Assembly: GCA_037953625.1 (NCBI GenBank)
Contig: CM075651.1
Coordinates: forward strand, 110,113,001-110,177,000
Direction of reading: 5' to 3'
Origin: Crotalaria pallida
Lineage: Eukaryota; Streptophyta; Magnoliopsida; Fabales; Fabaceae
Length of the DNA: 64,000 bases
This document shows positions 42,722 through 55,264 of the stretch, in pieces. Position 1 is the stretch's first letter. Every line of letters begins with the position of its first letter. The position numbers and the translations under genes were made by a program. Under the pieces are notes generated by a model. The model was not told the DNA's origin. It saw only the letters and a list, made by a program, of their open reading frames with translations, and searched no databases.

Positions 42722-44512
42722 TCATGCTTTGCTTTTTGGTATCCAAATGGTTTTGGATCCATTTTTGTTAGTGTAGGGACTCTCACCCTTTTTCATCCAA
42801 ACAAAATCTCCTTTAGGTATACCATGCACTTTAATATAACACACATTTGAAGTATGTCCATGAGTACCACAATAGAAACATGTTGGTGCATTTGAAAAAT
42901 CAACTTTAGAAAAATCAACAACATTTCTATGAGATTTACTCTTAGCATTAGTATAACCCAAACCAAACTTGTTTGAATTTTCTCTTTGAAAATTTAACAA
43001 TGTGCGCAATCTAATATCACCACTTGAGAAACTTGCAAGCTTATTTTTCAAAATAGCATTTTCGTCTTTAAGCAACTTGCAATCCTCACAATCAACCACA
43101 ATATTCAATCTACTAGCACAATCACAAGAAGAATTATCAATGATAAGATGCAAAGTCTCATTGTCTAACTTAAGGTCATCAACTTGCTTTTGAAGATCTA
43201 AAATCTTTTGTTGATGTTCCTCAATGAGCTTCTTCCTATCAATATTTTTCTTAGCTAATTTCTTGAGATGTTCATGCATTTCTTCATAAGCATTATATAA
43301 CATTTCATAATTTGAAGAAATTTCGGATTTAGTAAGACTTACATCGCTTTCGTCACTTTGCTCACTTGATTCATCATTTGAGCTTTCCTCTTCATGTACT
43401 TGAGCTATCAAGTTGAGACAAGCGGCATGTTCATCATTCGAAGAACTACTAGTTGTGCTTTTCTTGTCTTGTTCATCATCACTATTCCAAACTATGTATG
43501 CCCTTTTGTGTTTTGCATTTTTCTTCTCTTTCTCCTTCTTCTTGAGATACTTGGAGCACGAGTACTTGAGATGACCGGGCTTTCCACATTCATGGCAAAC
43601 TACACCTTCTTTTGAAGTCTTGGTCTTGTAGTGTGGGGGATCCTTCTCTTTACTTTTGTCCTTGTTCAACCTTCCTTTTCTCCTTAGAATTTTATTGAAC
43701 TTTCTTAGTAGAAGCTTCATCTCCTCTTCATCAATATCCGAATCGGAATCTTCATTATCATCATCATCGGAACTCTCTTCCTTTTGATATGACCTTTGAG
43801 CTTTAAGAGCAATTCCTTTTCTTTCTCCATACTTGACCGATTCTTCATGCTTATGCAAACGTTGAAGCTCCATTTCATGTTCTTGTAACTTTCCGAAAAG
43901 TGTTGCTAAGTCCATTGTGTCCAAGTCCTTTGATTCAACAATTGCGGTAACCTTGGGTTGCCATTCCCTACTTAGACATCTTAAAACTTTGTTAACAAGT
44001 TCACAATTCACGAAAGTTTTACCAAGAGCAATGAGATGATTAACAATATGAGTAAAACGTTTTTGCATAAAACATATAGATTCATTAGGCAACATATGAA
44101 ACAATTCATATTCATGCATCAAAGAATTCAATCTAGCACGCCTAACTTCACTAGTGCCTTCATGTGTGACTTGCAAGGTGTCCCACATATCTTTGGCATC
44201 TTTACATTGGGAGACTCTAAAGAACTCATCATAAGATAGAGCGGAGGTGATGATATTTTTTGCTTTTAAATCATATTGAATTTTTCTTTTATCATCATCG
44301 GTCCACTTATCTTTGGGAGTTAGTGTAAGAACACCTTCTACATTTTTTGAGGGAATATAAGAACCAATTTCAATGGCTTCCCAAATGTTCACATCTATAG
44401 CTTCTATAAAGATTCTCATCCTAATTTTCCAATAACCATAACCCTCTCCACCAAACATAGGAGGGCGATTAATTGAAGCACCTTCACCACCAAAAGGATT
44501 CGTAGAACCCAT
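42722..44512 (-). CDS. gag: S2 gag, unit 1
   Basis: A 596-residue capsid-type protein of a copia element that should assemble particles and bind element RNA. The N-terminus has a GYGYWKIRMRIF motif (DUF4219-like), followed by a UBN2-type gag core (about residues 100-215; AKDMWDTL, KVLRCLSREWQP). Then come an acidic run (~246-264), a first zinc knuckle CHECGKPGHLKYSC (306-319), a Ser/Glu-rich linker, a predicted coiled coil (~410-460), a second knuckle CFYCGTHGHTSNVC (545-558) and the ending IWIPKSKA. The ATG lies about 55 bases after the primer site. No pol follows, so replication would need enzymes from a related Sirevirus. Confidence 0.92.
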   Translation of the reverse strand: MGSTNPFGGEGASINRPPMFGGEGYGYWKIRMRIFIEAIDVNIWEAIEIGSYIPSKNVEGVLTLTPKDKWTDDDKRKIQYDLKAKNIITSALSYDEFFRVSQCKDAKDMWDTLQVTHEGTSEVRRARLNSLMHEYELFHMLPNESICFMQKRFTHIVNHLIALGKTFVNCELVNKVLRCLSREWQPKVTAIVESKDLDTMDLATLFGKLQEHEMELQRLHKHEESVKYGERKGIALKAQRSYQKEESSDDDDNEDSDSDIDEEEMKLLLRKFNKILRRKGRLNKDKSKEKDPPHYKTKTSKEGVVCHECGKPGHLKYSCSKYLKKKEKEKKNAKHKRAYIVWNSDDEQDKKSTTSSSSNDEHAACLNLIAQVHEEESSNDESSEQSDESDVSLTKSEISSNYEMLYNAYEEMHEHLKKLAKKNIDRKKLIEEHQQKILDLQKQVDDLKLDNETLHLIIDNSSCDCASRLNIVVDCEDCKLLKDENAILKNKLASFSSGDIRLRTLLNFQRENSNKFGLGYTNAKSKSHRNVVDFSKVDFSNAPTCFYCGTHGHTSNVCYIKVHGIPKGDFVWMKKGESPYTNKNGSKTIWIPKSKA

Positions 44513-44568
44513 TGTAGTTTCCTCAAGGATCTTAACGAAAAAGCTCTATGCTCGTGTCTTTCGACCGA

Positions 44569-44580
44569 GCTCTGATACCA
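44569..44580 (-). promoter_or_regulatory. Primer binding site, tRNA-iMet type (S2 unit 1)
   Basis: TGGTATCAGAGC in element orientation, two bases from the LTR end. Repeated at 48750-48761, 52931-52942 and 57112-57123. Confidence 0.88.
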
Positions 44581-44582
44581 AT

Positions 44583-46175
44583 TGTGAAAAACCTACAATC
44601 GGTGGTTGAAACAAATAGGAACACTAGGAGAACACCTAGAAGGGGGGGTTGAATAGGTGTTATAGAAACTTTGAAAGATTTTCGCAAGAAACAAATCTAA
44701 ACGATTAAAACCAATGAAAATCAATCAATTAACAAATATTATATGATCAGAGATTAAGCGGAAACAATCAACACCAATATTCTTATTGATTAACCTAGTT
44801 ATGAAAATGATTTTCCCAAAATTAATTTGAACAATAAAGATTCAATTCAATCAAATATAGAAAAATCACTTTTTCTAGGTTTTCAATCAAGAACACAATT
44901 AAAGACTTGAATGTAAAGAGTAGAGAGTTTAGAGATACGACACAGGGATTTATCCTGGTTCACTTTCATCCACTTGAAAGCTACTCCAGTCCCCTCTTCA
45001 ACCAAGAGAGATTCTTCACTATGAGGAATTAGAGTTTCTCAAATTACAAGTAAATGCCTCACAAGACTTCCTTCTTGCTAGCCTACAAAGGATACCACAC
45101 CCTTGCCTTGTAATCCTATTGATACTCTAATCTAACCTCTACCCTTTTGCTTGCCGATACCCCACAACAAGACTTCCAATGCTTGCTTCACTACAAGACT
45201 TCCAATTGCTTGTTCTTCAACAAGGCTTCCATGTGCTTGATGAAATGCTTCTTCAAGACTTCCAATGAACTATGCTTGATTCCACAAAATCAAGGCTTCC
45301 AATGTTGTAGAATGTTTGCCTCTTGCAATGATTACAACTCAAAATGAAAACAAAATAACAATCCTATGAATCTCTTTCAAAAGCTATGAAAAGATCAACA
45401 TGAGAGATTCAAGGTTCTTGATCAAAGAATATGAAAATGAGAGCTTTGATCTTGAGAGAGTGAGAGAGAATAGTGTGGCTTTGATTCTTTGTAAAATTGT
45501 GTATCAAAATGATTCTAGTTGATAGAAATGATTAGGAAAAGGTTTATATAGAATACCCAAAAGTTGGAGCAACTTAGAATAGCTTCTGAGAAGTGAAAAA
45601 CGTATTTAAGACAGTTACAGACCCTGTTTACTCGAGTAAAATAAGTGTTAATCGAGTAATACGAAAGTCTGATAAATTTCACTCGAGTGAGACCAAAAAT
45701 ACTCGAGTAGAAGTGCAGATAATCGATTATCAAAAATTTTTCAATCGATTATCAGTTCAAAATACACTGTCAATCAATTATCAAAATCTGTTAATCGATT
45801 ATTAACATTAAAAATCACTTAAAACTTGTTTTCTCAAAAACTAAACCTTTTCTTTCAAACCTTTAAGCCACCTATTGATTTTAGGCAAAGTGAATACTCA
45901 AAATATAATATAATCATGCAATCAAAAGAGATTCACTACCCTCTAATAAACTCTACCCAAACTCATAAACTAAAAGACTTGTGAGGCAAAAGATAAAACA
46001 ATAAAACACAAACTACCAAACTAAGTCTTCATGAGTTTGCTCTCTCTTCATCACTTGATGATTGTTGTTGCTTGTTGAGCTTGAACTTGATCAACACATT
46101 TAAGCTTGTTCAAAACCTTTTGTAGCTTGTTCAAAACCTTTTGTCATTATCAAAACATTCTTCATGGATCTTACA
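44583..46175 (-). repeat. S2 LTR 2
   Basis: Full-length 1593-bp LTR shared by units 1 and 2. It carries the inner-type variants (CACAGGG, CCATGTG, AAGACAG) and, with LTR 1, CTGTCAATC. Confidence 0.92.
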
Positions 46176-46902
46176 ATCTCCCCCTTTTTGAAAATGACAA
46201 ACATGTTTTGAAATCGTTTGAAGTTCATTGAAGTTGTTGATGCTTGAACCATTTGATCACTTGGTGAGACTCTTGCTCCCCCTCAATTAATGCTTTTGAC
46301 ATTTGAATCCAATTGAGATAAAAACTTGATTCTCCCCCTATCTCCAACAGCTTTGCTCAACCTACATAAAAACAACAAAACAACCTTTCTCCAAACATAC
46401 TATTTTATTTCTCCCCAAAATGATAATATTTCTCCCCTTTTTAAAATCTTTCAAATACAAATCTCCTCTTTTTCAAAACATCATATTTCTCCCCCTTTGG
46501 CATTGTCAAAAAGAAATATATACCAATTGAAATATAAGATCTAAGCCAAAATAGAAGAAATATAACCAAAGCATGATAATCATCTAATGATTAAAATTAA
46601 TATCATTGAGTAATCAATATCAAACAAATTGTATACCAATAACATGATACCAATTGAAACAATTGTAAGAATTTGATACCAATAGTATTTTCTCAATAGT
46701 ATAAACAATATCACATTATAAGAAATAATACCAATTGAGAGAACTATGAGCAATATTCAACAAAATCAAATTGAAAATACCAATTGTATAATATCAAATG
46801 TTACCAATTTGTAGGATTTTCTCCTTAATACCAATTGAAGAAGCAAATGAATGAATAACACATGAAAGTCCTTTTGCTCTTCAATCATACCTACAAAAAC
46901 AA

Positions 46903-48693
46903 TCATGCTTTGCTTTTTGGTATCCAAATGGTTTTGGATCCATTTTTGTTAGTGTAGGGACTCTCACCCTTTTTCATCCAAACAAAATCTCCTTTAGGTA
47001 TACCATGCACTTTAATATAACACACATTTGAAGTATGTCCATGAGTACCACAATAGAAACATGTTGGTGCATTTGAAAAATCAACTTTAGAAAAATCAAC
47101 AACATTTCTATGAGATTTACTCTTAGCATTAGTATAACCCAAACCAAACTTGTTTGAATTTTCTCTTTGAAAATTTAACAATGTGCGCAATCTAATATCA
47201 CCACTTGAGAAACTTGCAAGCTTATTTTTCAAAATAGCATTTTCGTCTTTAAGCAACTTGCAATCCTCACAATCAACCACAATATTCAATCTACTAGCAC
47301 AATCACAAGAAGAATTATCAATGATAAGATGCAAAGTCTCATTGTCTAACTTAAGGTCATCAACTTGCTTTTGAAGATCTAAAATCTTTTGTTGATGTTC
47401 CTCAATGAGCTTCTTCCTATCAATATTTTTCTTAGCTAATTTCTTGAGATGTTCATGCATTTCTTCATAAGCATTATATAACATTTCATAATTTGAAGAA
47501 ATTTCGGATTTAGTAAGACTTACATCGCTTTCGTCACTTTGCTCACTTGATTCATCATTTGAGCTTTCCTCTTCATGTACTTGAGCTATCAAGTTGAGAC
47601 AAGCGGCATGTTCATCATTCGAAGAACTACTAGTTGTGCTTTTCTTGTCTTGTTCATCATCACTATTCCAAACTATGTATGCCCTTTTGTGTTTTGCATT
47701 TTTCTTCTCTTTCTCCTTCTTCTTGAGATACTTGGAGCACGAGTACTTGAGATGACCGGGCTTTCCACATTCATGGCAAACTACACCTTCTTTTGAAGTC
47801 TTGGTCTTGTAGTGTGGGGGATCCTTCTCTTTACTTTTGTCCTTGTTCAACCTTCCTTTTCTCCTTAGAATTTTATTGAACTTTCTTAGTAGAAGCTTCA
47901 TCTCCTCTTCATCAATATCCGAATCGGAATCTTCATTATCATCATCATCGGAACTCTCTTCCTTTTGATATGACCTTTGAGCTTTAAGAGCAATTCCTTT
48001 TCTTTCTCCATACTTGACCGATTCTTCATGCTTATGCAAACGTTGAAGCTCCATTTCATGTTCTTGTAACTTTCCGAAAAGTGTTGCTAAGTCCATTGTG
48101 TCCAAGTCCTTTGATTCAACAATTGCGGTAACCTTGGGTTGCCATTCCCTACTTAGACATCTTAAAACTTTGTTAACAAGTTCACAATTCACGAAAGTTT
48201 TACCAAGAGCAATGAGATGATTAACAATATGAGTAAAACGTTTTTGCATAAAACATATAGATTCATTAGGCAACATATGAAACAATTCATATTCATGCAT
48301 CAAAGAATTCAATCTAGCACGCCTAACTTCACTAGTGCCTTCATGTGTGACTTGCAAGGTGTCCCACATATCTTTGGCATCTTTACATTGGGAGACTCTA
48401 AAGAACTCATCATAAGATAGAGCGGAGGTGATGATATTTTTTGCTTTTAAATCATATTGAATTTTTCTTTTATCATCATCGGTCCACTTATCTTTGGGAG
48501 TTAGTGTAAGAACACCTTCTACATTTTTTGAGGGAATATAAGAACCAATTTCAATGGCTTCCCAAATGTTCACATCTATAGCTTCTATAAAGATTCTCAT
48601 CCTAATTTTCCAATAACCATAACCCTCTCCACCAAACATAGGAGGGCGATTAATTGAAGCACCTTCACCACCAAAAGGATTCGTAGAACCCAT
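46903..48693 (-). CDS. gag: S2 gag, unit 2
   Basis: It encodes the same 596-residue gag as unit 1, with no amino-acid difference. The identity of whole units shows very recent amplification. Flanked by LTR 2 and LTR 3, with its own primer site at 48750. Confidence 0.92.
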   Translation of the reverse strand: MGSTNPFGGEGASINRPPMFGGEGYGYWKIRMRIFIEAIDVNIWEAIEIGSYIPSKNVEGVLTLTPKDKWTDDDKRKIQYDLKAKNIITSALSYDEFFRVSQCKDAKDMWDTLQVTHEGTSEVRRARLNSLMHEYELFHMLPNESICFMQKRFTHIVNHLIALGKTFVNCELVNKVLRCLSREWQPKVTAIVESKDLDTMDLATLFGKLQEHEMELQRLHKHEESVKYGERKGIALKAQRSYQKEESSDDDDNEDSDSDIDEEEMKLLLRKFNKILRRKGRLNKDKSKEKDPPHYKTKTSKEGVVCHECGKPGHLKYSCSKYLKKKEKEKKNAKHKRAYIVWNSDDEQDKKSTTSSSSNDEHAACLNLIAQVHEEESSNDESSEQSDESDVSLTKSEISSNYEMLYNAYEEMHEHLKKLAKKNIDRKKLIEEHQQKILDLQKQVDDLKLDNETLHLIIDNSSCDCASRLNIVVDCEDCKLLKDENAILKNKLASFSSGDIRLRTLLNFQRENSNKFGLGYTNAKSKSHRNVVDFSKVDFSNAPTCFYCGTHGHTSNVCYIKVHGIPKGDFVWMKKGESPYTNKNGSKTIWIPKSKA

Positions 48694-48763
48694 TGTAGTT
48701 TCCTCAAGGATCTTAACGAAAAAGCTCTATGCTCGTGTCTTTCGACCGAGCTCTGATACCAAT

Positions 48764-50356
48764 TGTGAAAAACCTACAATCGGTGGTTGAAACAAATAGG
48801 AACACTAGGAGAACACCTAGAAGGGGGGGTTGAATAGGTGTTATAGAAACTTTGAAAGATTTTCGCAAGAAACAAATCTAAACGATTAAAACCAATGAAA
48901 ATCAATCAATTAACAAATATTATATGATCAGAGATTAAGCGGAAACAATCAACACCAATATTCTTATTGATTAACCTAGTTATGAAAATGATTTTCCCAA
49001 AATTAATTTGAACAATAAAGATTCAATTCAATCAAATATAGAAAAATCACTTTTTCTAGGTTTTCAATCAAGAACACAATTAAAGACTTGAATGTAAAGA
49101 GTAGAGAGTTTAGAGATACGACACAGGGATTTATCCTGGTTCACTTTCATCCACTTGAAAGCTACTCCAGTCCCCTCTTCAACCAAGAGAGATTCTTCAC
49201 TATGAGGAATTAGAGTTTCTCAAATTACAAGTAAATGCCTCACAAGACTTCCTTCTTGCTAGCCTACAAAGGATACCACACCCTTGCCTTGTAATCCTAT
49301 TGATACTCTAATCTAACCTCTACCCTTTTGCTTGCCGATACCCCACAACAAGACTTCCAATGCTTGCTTCACTACAAGACTTCCAATTGCTTGTTCTTCA
49401 ACAAGGCTTCCATGTGCTTGATGAAATGCTTCTTCAAGACTTCCAATGAACTATGCTTGATTCCACAAAATCAAGGCTTCCAATGTTGTAGAATGTTTGC
49501 CTCTTGCAATGATTACAACTCAAAATGAAAACAAAATAACAATCCTATGAATCTCTTTCAAAAGCTATGAAAAGATCAACATGAGAGATTCAAGGTTCTT
49601 GATCAAAGAATATGAAAATGAGAGCTTTGATCTTGAGAGAGTGAGAGAGAATAGTGTGGCTTTGATTCTTTGTAAAATTGTGTATCAAAATGATTCTAGT
49701 TGATAGAAATGATTAGGAAAAGGTTTATATAGAATACCCAAAAGTTGGAGCAACTTAGAATAGCTTCTGAGAAGTGAAAAACGTATTTAAGACAGTTACA
49801 GACCCTGTTTACTCGAGTAAAATAAGTGTTAATCGAGTAATACGAAAGTCTGATAAATTTCACTCGAGTGAGACCAAAAATACTCGAGTAGAAGTGCAGA
49901 TAATCGATTATCAAAAATTTTTCAATCGATTATCAGTTCAAAATACACTGTTAATCAATTATCAAAATCTGTTAATCGATTATTAACATTAAAAATCACT
50001 TAAAACTTGTTTTCTCAAAAACTAAACCTTTTCTTTCAAACCTTTAAGCCACCTATTGATTTTAGGCAAAGTGAATACTCAAAATATAATATAATCATGC
50101 AATCAAAAGAGATTCACTACCCTCTAATAAACTCTACCCAAACTCATAAACTAAAAGACTTGTGAGGCAAAAGATAAAACAATAAAACACAAACTACCAA
50201 ACTAAGTCTTCATGAGTTTGCTCTCTCTTCATCACTTGATGATTGTTGTTGCTTGTTGAGCTTGAACTTGATCAACACATTTAAGCTTGTTCAAAACCTT
50301 TTGTAGCTTGTTCAAAACCTTTTGTCATTATCAAAACATTCTTCATGGATCTTACA
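48764..50356 (-). repeat. S2 LTR 3
   Basis: Full-length inner LTR with the same private variants as LTR 2 except CTGTTAATC, which it shares with LTRs 4 and 5. Confidence 0.92.
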
Positions 50357-51083
50357 ATCTCCCCCTTTTTGAAAATGACAAACATGTTTTGAAATCGTTT
50401 GAAGTTCATTGAAGTTGTTGATGCTTGAACCATTTGATCACTTGGTGAGACTCTTGCTCCCCCTCAATTAATGCTTTTGACATTTGAATCCAATTGAGAT
50501 AAAAACTTGATTCTCCCCCTATCTCCAACAGCTTTGCTCAACCTACATAAAAACAACAAAACAACCTTTCTCCAAACATACTATTTTATTTCTCCCCAAA
50601 ATGATAATATTTCTCCCCTTTTTAAAATCTTTCAAATACAAATCTCCTCTTTTTCAAAACATCATATTTCTCCCCCTTTGGCATTGTCAAAAAGAAATAT
50701 ATACCAATTGAAATATAAGATCTAAGCCAAAATAGAAGAAATATAACCAAAGCATGATAATCATCTAATGATTAAAATTAATATCATTGAGTAATCAATA
50801 TCAAACAAATTGTATACCAATAACATGATACCAATTGAAACAATTGTAAGAATTTGATACCAATAGTATTTTCTCAATAGTATAAACAATATCACATTAT
50901 AAGAAATAATACCAATTGAGAGAACTATGAGCAATATTCAACAAAATCAAATTGAAAATACCAATTGTATAATATCAAATGTTACCAATTTGTAGGATTT
51001 TCTCCTTAATACCAATTGAAGAAGCAAATGAATGAATAACACATGAAAGTCCTTTTGCTCTTCAATCATACCTACAAAAACAA

Positions 51084-52874
51084 TCATGCTTTGCTTTTTG
51101 GTATCCAAATGGTTTTGGATCCATTTTTGTTAGTGTAGGGACTCTCACCCTTTTTCATCCAAACAAAATCTCCTTTAGGTATACCATGCACTTTAATATA
51201 ACACACATTTGAAGTATGTCCATGAGTACCACAATAGAAACATGTTGGTGCATTTGAAAAATCAACTTTAGAAAAATCAACAACATTTCTATGAGATTTA
51301 CTCTTAGCATTAGTATAACCCAAACCAAACTTGTTTGAATTTTCTCTTTGAAAATTTAACAATGTGCGCAATCTAATATCACCACTTGAGAAACTTGCAA
51401 GCTTATTTTTCAAAATAGCATTTTCGTCTTTAAGCAACTTGCAATCCTCACAATCAACCACAATATTCAATCTACTAGCACAATCACAAGAAGAATTATC
51501 AATGATAAGATGCAAAGTCTCATTGTCTAACTTAAGGTCATCAACTTGCTTTTGAAGATCTAAAATCTTTTGTTGATGTTCCTCAATGAGCTTCTTCCTA
51601 TCAATATTTTTCTTCGCTAATTTCTTGAGATGTTCATGCATTTCTTCATAAGCATTATATAACATTTCATAATTTGAAGAAATTTCGGATTTAGTAAGAC
51701 TTACATCGCTTTCGTCACTTTGCTCACTTGATTCATCATTTGAGCTTTCCTCTTCATGTACTTGAGCTATCAAGTTGAGACAAGCGGCATGTTCATCATT
51801 CGAAGAACTACTAGTTGTGCTTTTCTTGTCTTGTTCATCATCACTATTCCAAACTATGTATGCCCTTTTGTGTTTTGCATTTTTCTTCTCTTTCTCCTTC
51901 TTCTTGAGATACTTGGAGCACGAGTACTTGAGATGACCGGGCTTTCCACATTCATGGCAAACTACACCTTCTTTTGAAGTCTTGGTCTTGTAGTGTGGGG
52001 GATCCTTCTCTTTACTTTTGTCCTTGTTCAACCTTCCTTTTCTCCTTAGAATTTTATTGAACTTTCTTAGTAGAAGCTTCATCTCCTCTTCATCAATATC
52101 CGAATCGGAATCTTCATTATCATCATCATCGGAACTCTCTTCCTTTTGATATGACCTTTGAGCTTTAAGAGCAATTCCTTTTCTTTCTCCATACTTGACC
52201 GATTCTTCATGCTTATGCAAACGTTGAAGCTCCATTTCATGTTCTTGTAACTTTCCGAAAAGTGTTGCTAAGTCCATTGTGTCCAAGTCCTTTGATTCAA
52301 CAATTGCGGTAACCTTGGGTTGCCATTCCCTACTTAGACATCTTAAAACTTTGTTAACAAGTTCACAATTCACGAAAGTTTTACCAAGAGCAATGAGATG
52401 ATTAACAATATGAGTAAAACGTTTTTGCATAAAACATATAGATTCATTAGGCAACATATGAAACAATTCATATTCATGCATCAAAGAATTCAATCTAGCA
52501 CGCCTAACTTCACTAGTGCCTTCATGTGTGACTTGCAAGGTGTCCCACATATCTTTGGCATCTTTACATTGGGAGACTCTAAAGAACTCATCATAAGATA
52601 GAGCGGAGGTGATGATATTTTTTGCTTTTAAATCATATTGAATTTTTCTTTTATCATCATCGGTCCACTTATCTTTGGGAGTTAGTGTAAGAACACCTTC
52701 TACATTTTTTGAGGGAATATAAGAACCAATTTCAATGGCTTCCCAAATGTTCACATCTATAGCTTCTATAAAGATTCTCATCCTAATTTTCCAATAACCA
52801 TAACCCTCTCCACCAAACATAGGAGGGCGATTAATTGAAGCACCTTCACCACCAAAAGGATTCGTAGAACCCAT
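51084..52874 (-). CDS. gag: S2 gag, unit 3
   Basis: Protein identical to units 1, 2 and 4. One silent difference is visible on the plus strand near 51614 (TTCTTCGCTAAT instead of TTCTTAGCTAAT), a useful marker that the copies are not simply a duplicated assembly segment. Confidence 0.92.
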   Translation of the reverse strand: MGSTNPFGGEGASINRPPMFGGEGYGYWKIRMRIFIEAIDVNIWEAIEIGSYIPSKNVEGVLTLTPKDKWTDDDKRKIQYDLKAKNIITSALSYDEFFRVSQCKDAKDMWDTLQVTHEGTSEVRRARLNSLMHEYELFHMLPNESICFMQKRFTHIVNHLIALGKTFVNCELVNKVLRCLSREWQPKVTAIVESKDLDTMDLATLFGKLQEHEMELQRLHKHEESVKYGERKGIALKAQRSYQKEESSDDDDNEDSDSDIDEEEMKLLLRKFNKILRRKGRLNKDKSKEKDPPHYKTKTSKEGVVCHECGKPGHLKYSCSKYLKKKEKEKKNAKHKRAYIVWNSDDEQDKKSTTSSSSNDEHAACLNLIAQVHEEESSNDESSEQSDESDVSLTKSEISSNYEMLYNAYEEMHEHLKKLAKKNIDRKKLIEEHQQKILDLQKQVDDLKLDNETLHLIIDNSSCDCASRLNIVVDCEDCKLLKDENAILKNKLASFSSGDIRLRTLLNFQRENSNKFGLGYTNAKSKSHRNVVDFSKVDFSNAPTCFYCGTHGHTSNVCYIKVHGIPKGDFVWMKKGESPYTNKNGSKTIWIPKSKA

Positions 52875-52944
52875 TGTAGTTTCCTCAAGGATCTTAACGA
52901 AAAAGCTCTATGCTCGTGTCTTTCGACCGAGCTCTGATACCAAT

Positions 52945-54537
52945 TGTGAAAAACCTACAATCGGTGGTTGAAACAAATAGGAACACTAGGAGAACACCTA
53001 GAAGGGGGGGTTGAATAGGTGTTATAGAAACTTTGAAAGATTTTCGCAAGAAACAAATCTAAACGATTAAAACCAATGAAAATCAATCAATTAACAAATA
53101 TTATATGATCAGAGATTAAGCGGAAACAATCAACACCAATATTCTTATTGATTAACCTAGTTATGAAAATGATTTTCCCAAAATTAATTTGAACAATAAA
53201 GATTCAATTCAATCAAATATAGAAAAATCACTTTTTCTAGGTTTTCAATCAAGAACACAATTAAAGACTTGAATGTAAAGAGTAGAGAGTTTAGAGATAC
53301 GACACAGGGATTTATCCTGGTTCACTTTCATCCACTTGAAAGCTACTCCAGTCCCCTCTTCAACCAAGAGAGATTCTTCACTATGAGGAATTAGAGTTTC
53401 TCAAATTACAAGTAAATGCCTCACAAGACTTCCTTCTTGCTAGCCTACAAAGGATACCACACCCTTGCCTTGTAATCCTATTGATACTCTAATCTAACCT
53501 CTACCCTTTTGCTTGCCGATACCCCACAACAAGACTTCCAATGCTTGCTTCACTACAAGACTTCCAATTGCTTGTTCTTCAACAAGGCTTCCATGTGCTT
53601 GATGAAATGCTTCTTCAAGACTTCCAATGAACTATGCTTGATTCCACAAAATCAAGGCTTCCAATGTTGTAGAATGTTTGCCTCTTGCAATGATTACAAC
53701 TCAAAATGAAAACAAAATAACAATCCTATGAATCTCTTTCAAAAGCTATGAAAAGATCAACATGAGAGATTCAAGGTTCTTGATCAAAGAATATGAAAAT
53801 GAGAGCTTTGATCTTGAGAGAGTGAGAGAGAATAGTGTGGCTTTGATTCTTTGTAAAATTGTGTATCAAAATGATTCTAGTTGATAGAAATGATTAGGAA
53901 AAGGTTTATATAGAATACCCAAAAGTTGGAGCAACTTAGAATAGCTTCTGAGAAGTGAAAAACGTATTTAAGACAGTTACAGACCCTGTTTACTCGAGTA
54001 AAATAAGTGTTAATCGAGTAATACGAAAGTCTGATAAATTTCACTCGAGTGAGACCAAAAATACTCGAGTAGAAGTGCAGATAATCGATTATCAAAAATT
54101 TTTCAATCGATTATCAGTTCAAAATACACTGTTAATCAATTATCAAAATCTGTTAATCGATTATTAACATTAAAAATCACTTAAAACTTGTTTTCTCAAA
54201 AACTAAACCTTTTCTTTCAAACCTTTAAGCCACCTATTGATTTTAGGCAAAGTGAATACTCAAAATATAATATAATCATGCAATCAAAAGAGATTCACTA
54301 CCCTCTAATAAACTCTACCCAAACTCATAAACTAAAAGACTTGTGAGGCAAAAGATAAAACAATAAAACACAAACTACCAAACTAAGTCTTCATGAGTTT
54401 GCTCTCTCTTCATCACTTGATGATTGTTGTTGCTTGTTGAGCTTGAACTTGATCAACACATTTAAGCTTGTTCAAAACCTTTTGTAGCTTGTTCAAAACC
54501 TTTTGTCATTATCAAAACATTCTTCATGGATCTTACA
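52945..54537 (-). repeat. S2 LTR 4
   Basis: Full-length inner LTR, apparently identical in the checked positions to LTR 3. Confidence 0.92.
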
Positions 54538-55264
54538 ATCTCCCCCTTTTTGAAAATGACAAACATGTTTTGAAATCGTTTGAAGTTCATTGAAGTTGTT
54601 GATGCTTGAACCATTTGATCACTTGGTGAGACTCTTGCTCCCCCTCAATTAATGCTTTTGACATTTGAATCCAATTGAGATAAAAACTTGATTCTCCCCC
54701 TATCTCCAACAGCTTTGCTCAACCTACATAAAAACAACAAAACAACCTTTCTCCAAACATACTATTTTATTTCTCCCCAAAATGATAATATTTCTCCCCT
54801 TTTTAAAATCTTTCAAATACAAATCTCCTCTTTTTCAAAACATCATATTTCTCCCCCTTTGGCATTGTCAAAAAGAAATATATACCAATTGAAATATAAG
54901 ATCTAAGCCAAAATAGAAGAAATATAACCAAAGCATGATAATCATCTAATGATTAAAATTAATATCATTGAGTAATCAATATCAAACAAATTGTATACCA
55001 ATAACATGATACCAATTGAAACAATTGTAAGAATTTGATACCAATAGTATTTTCTCAATAGTATAAACAATATCACATTATAAGAAATAATACCAATTGA
55101 GAGAACTATGAGCAATATTCAACAAAATCAAATTGAAAATACCAATTGTATAATATCAAATGTTACCAATTTGTAGGATTTTCTCCTTAATACCAATTGA
55201 AGAAGCAAATGAATGAATAACACATGAAAGTCCTTTTGCTCTTCAATCATACCTACAAAAACAA

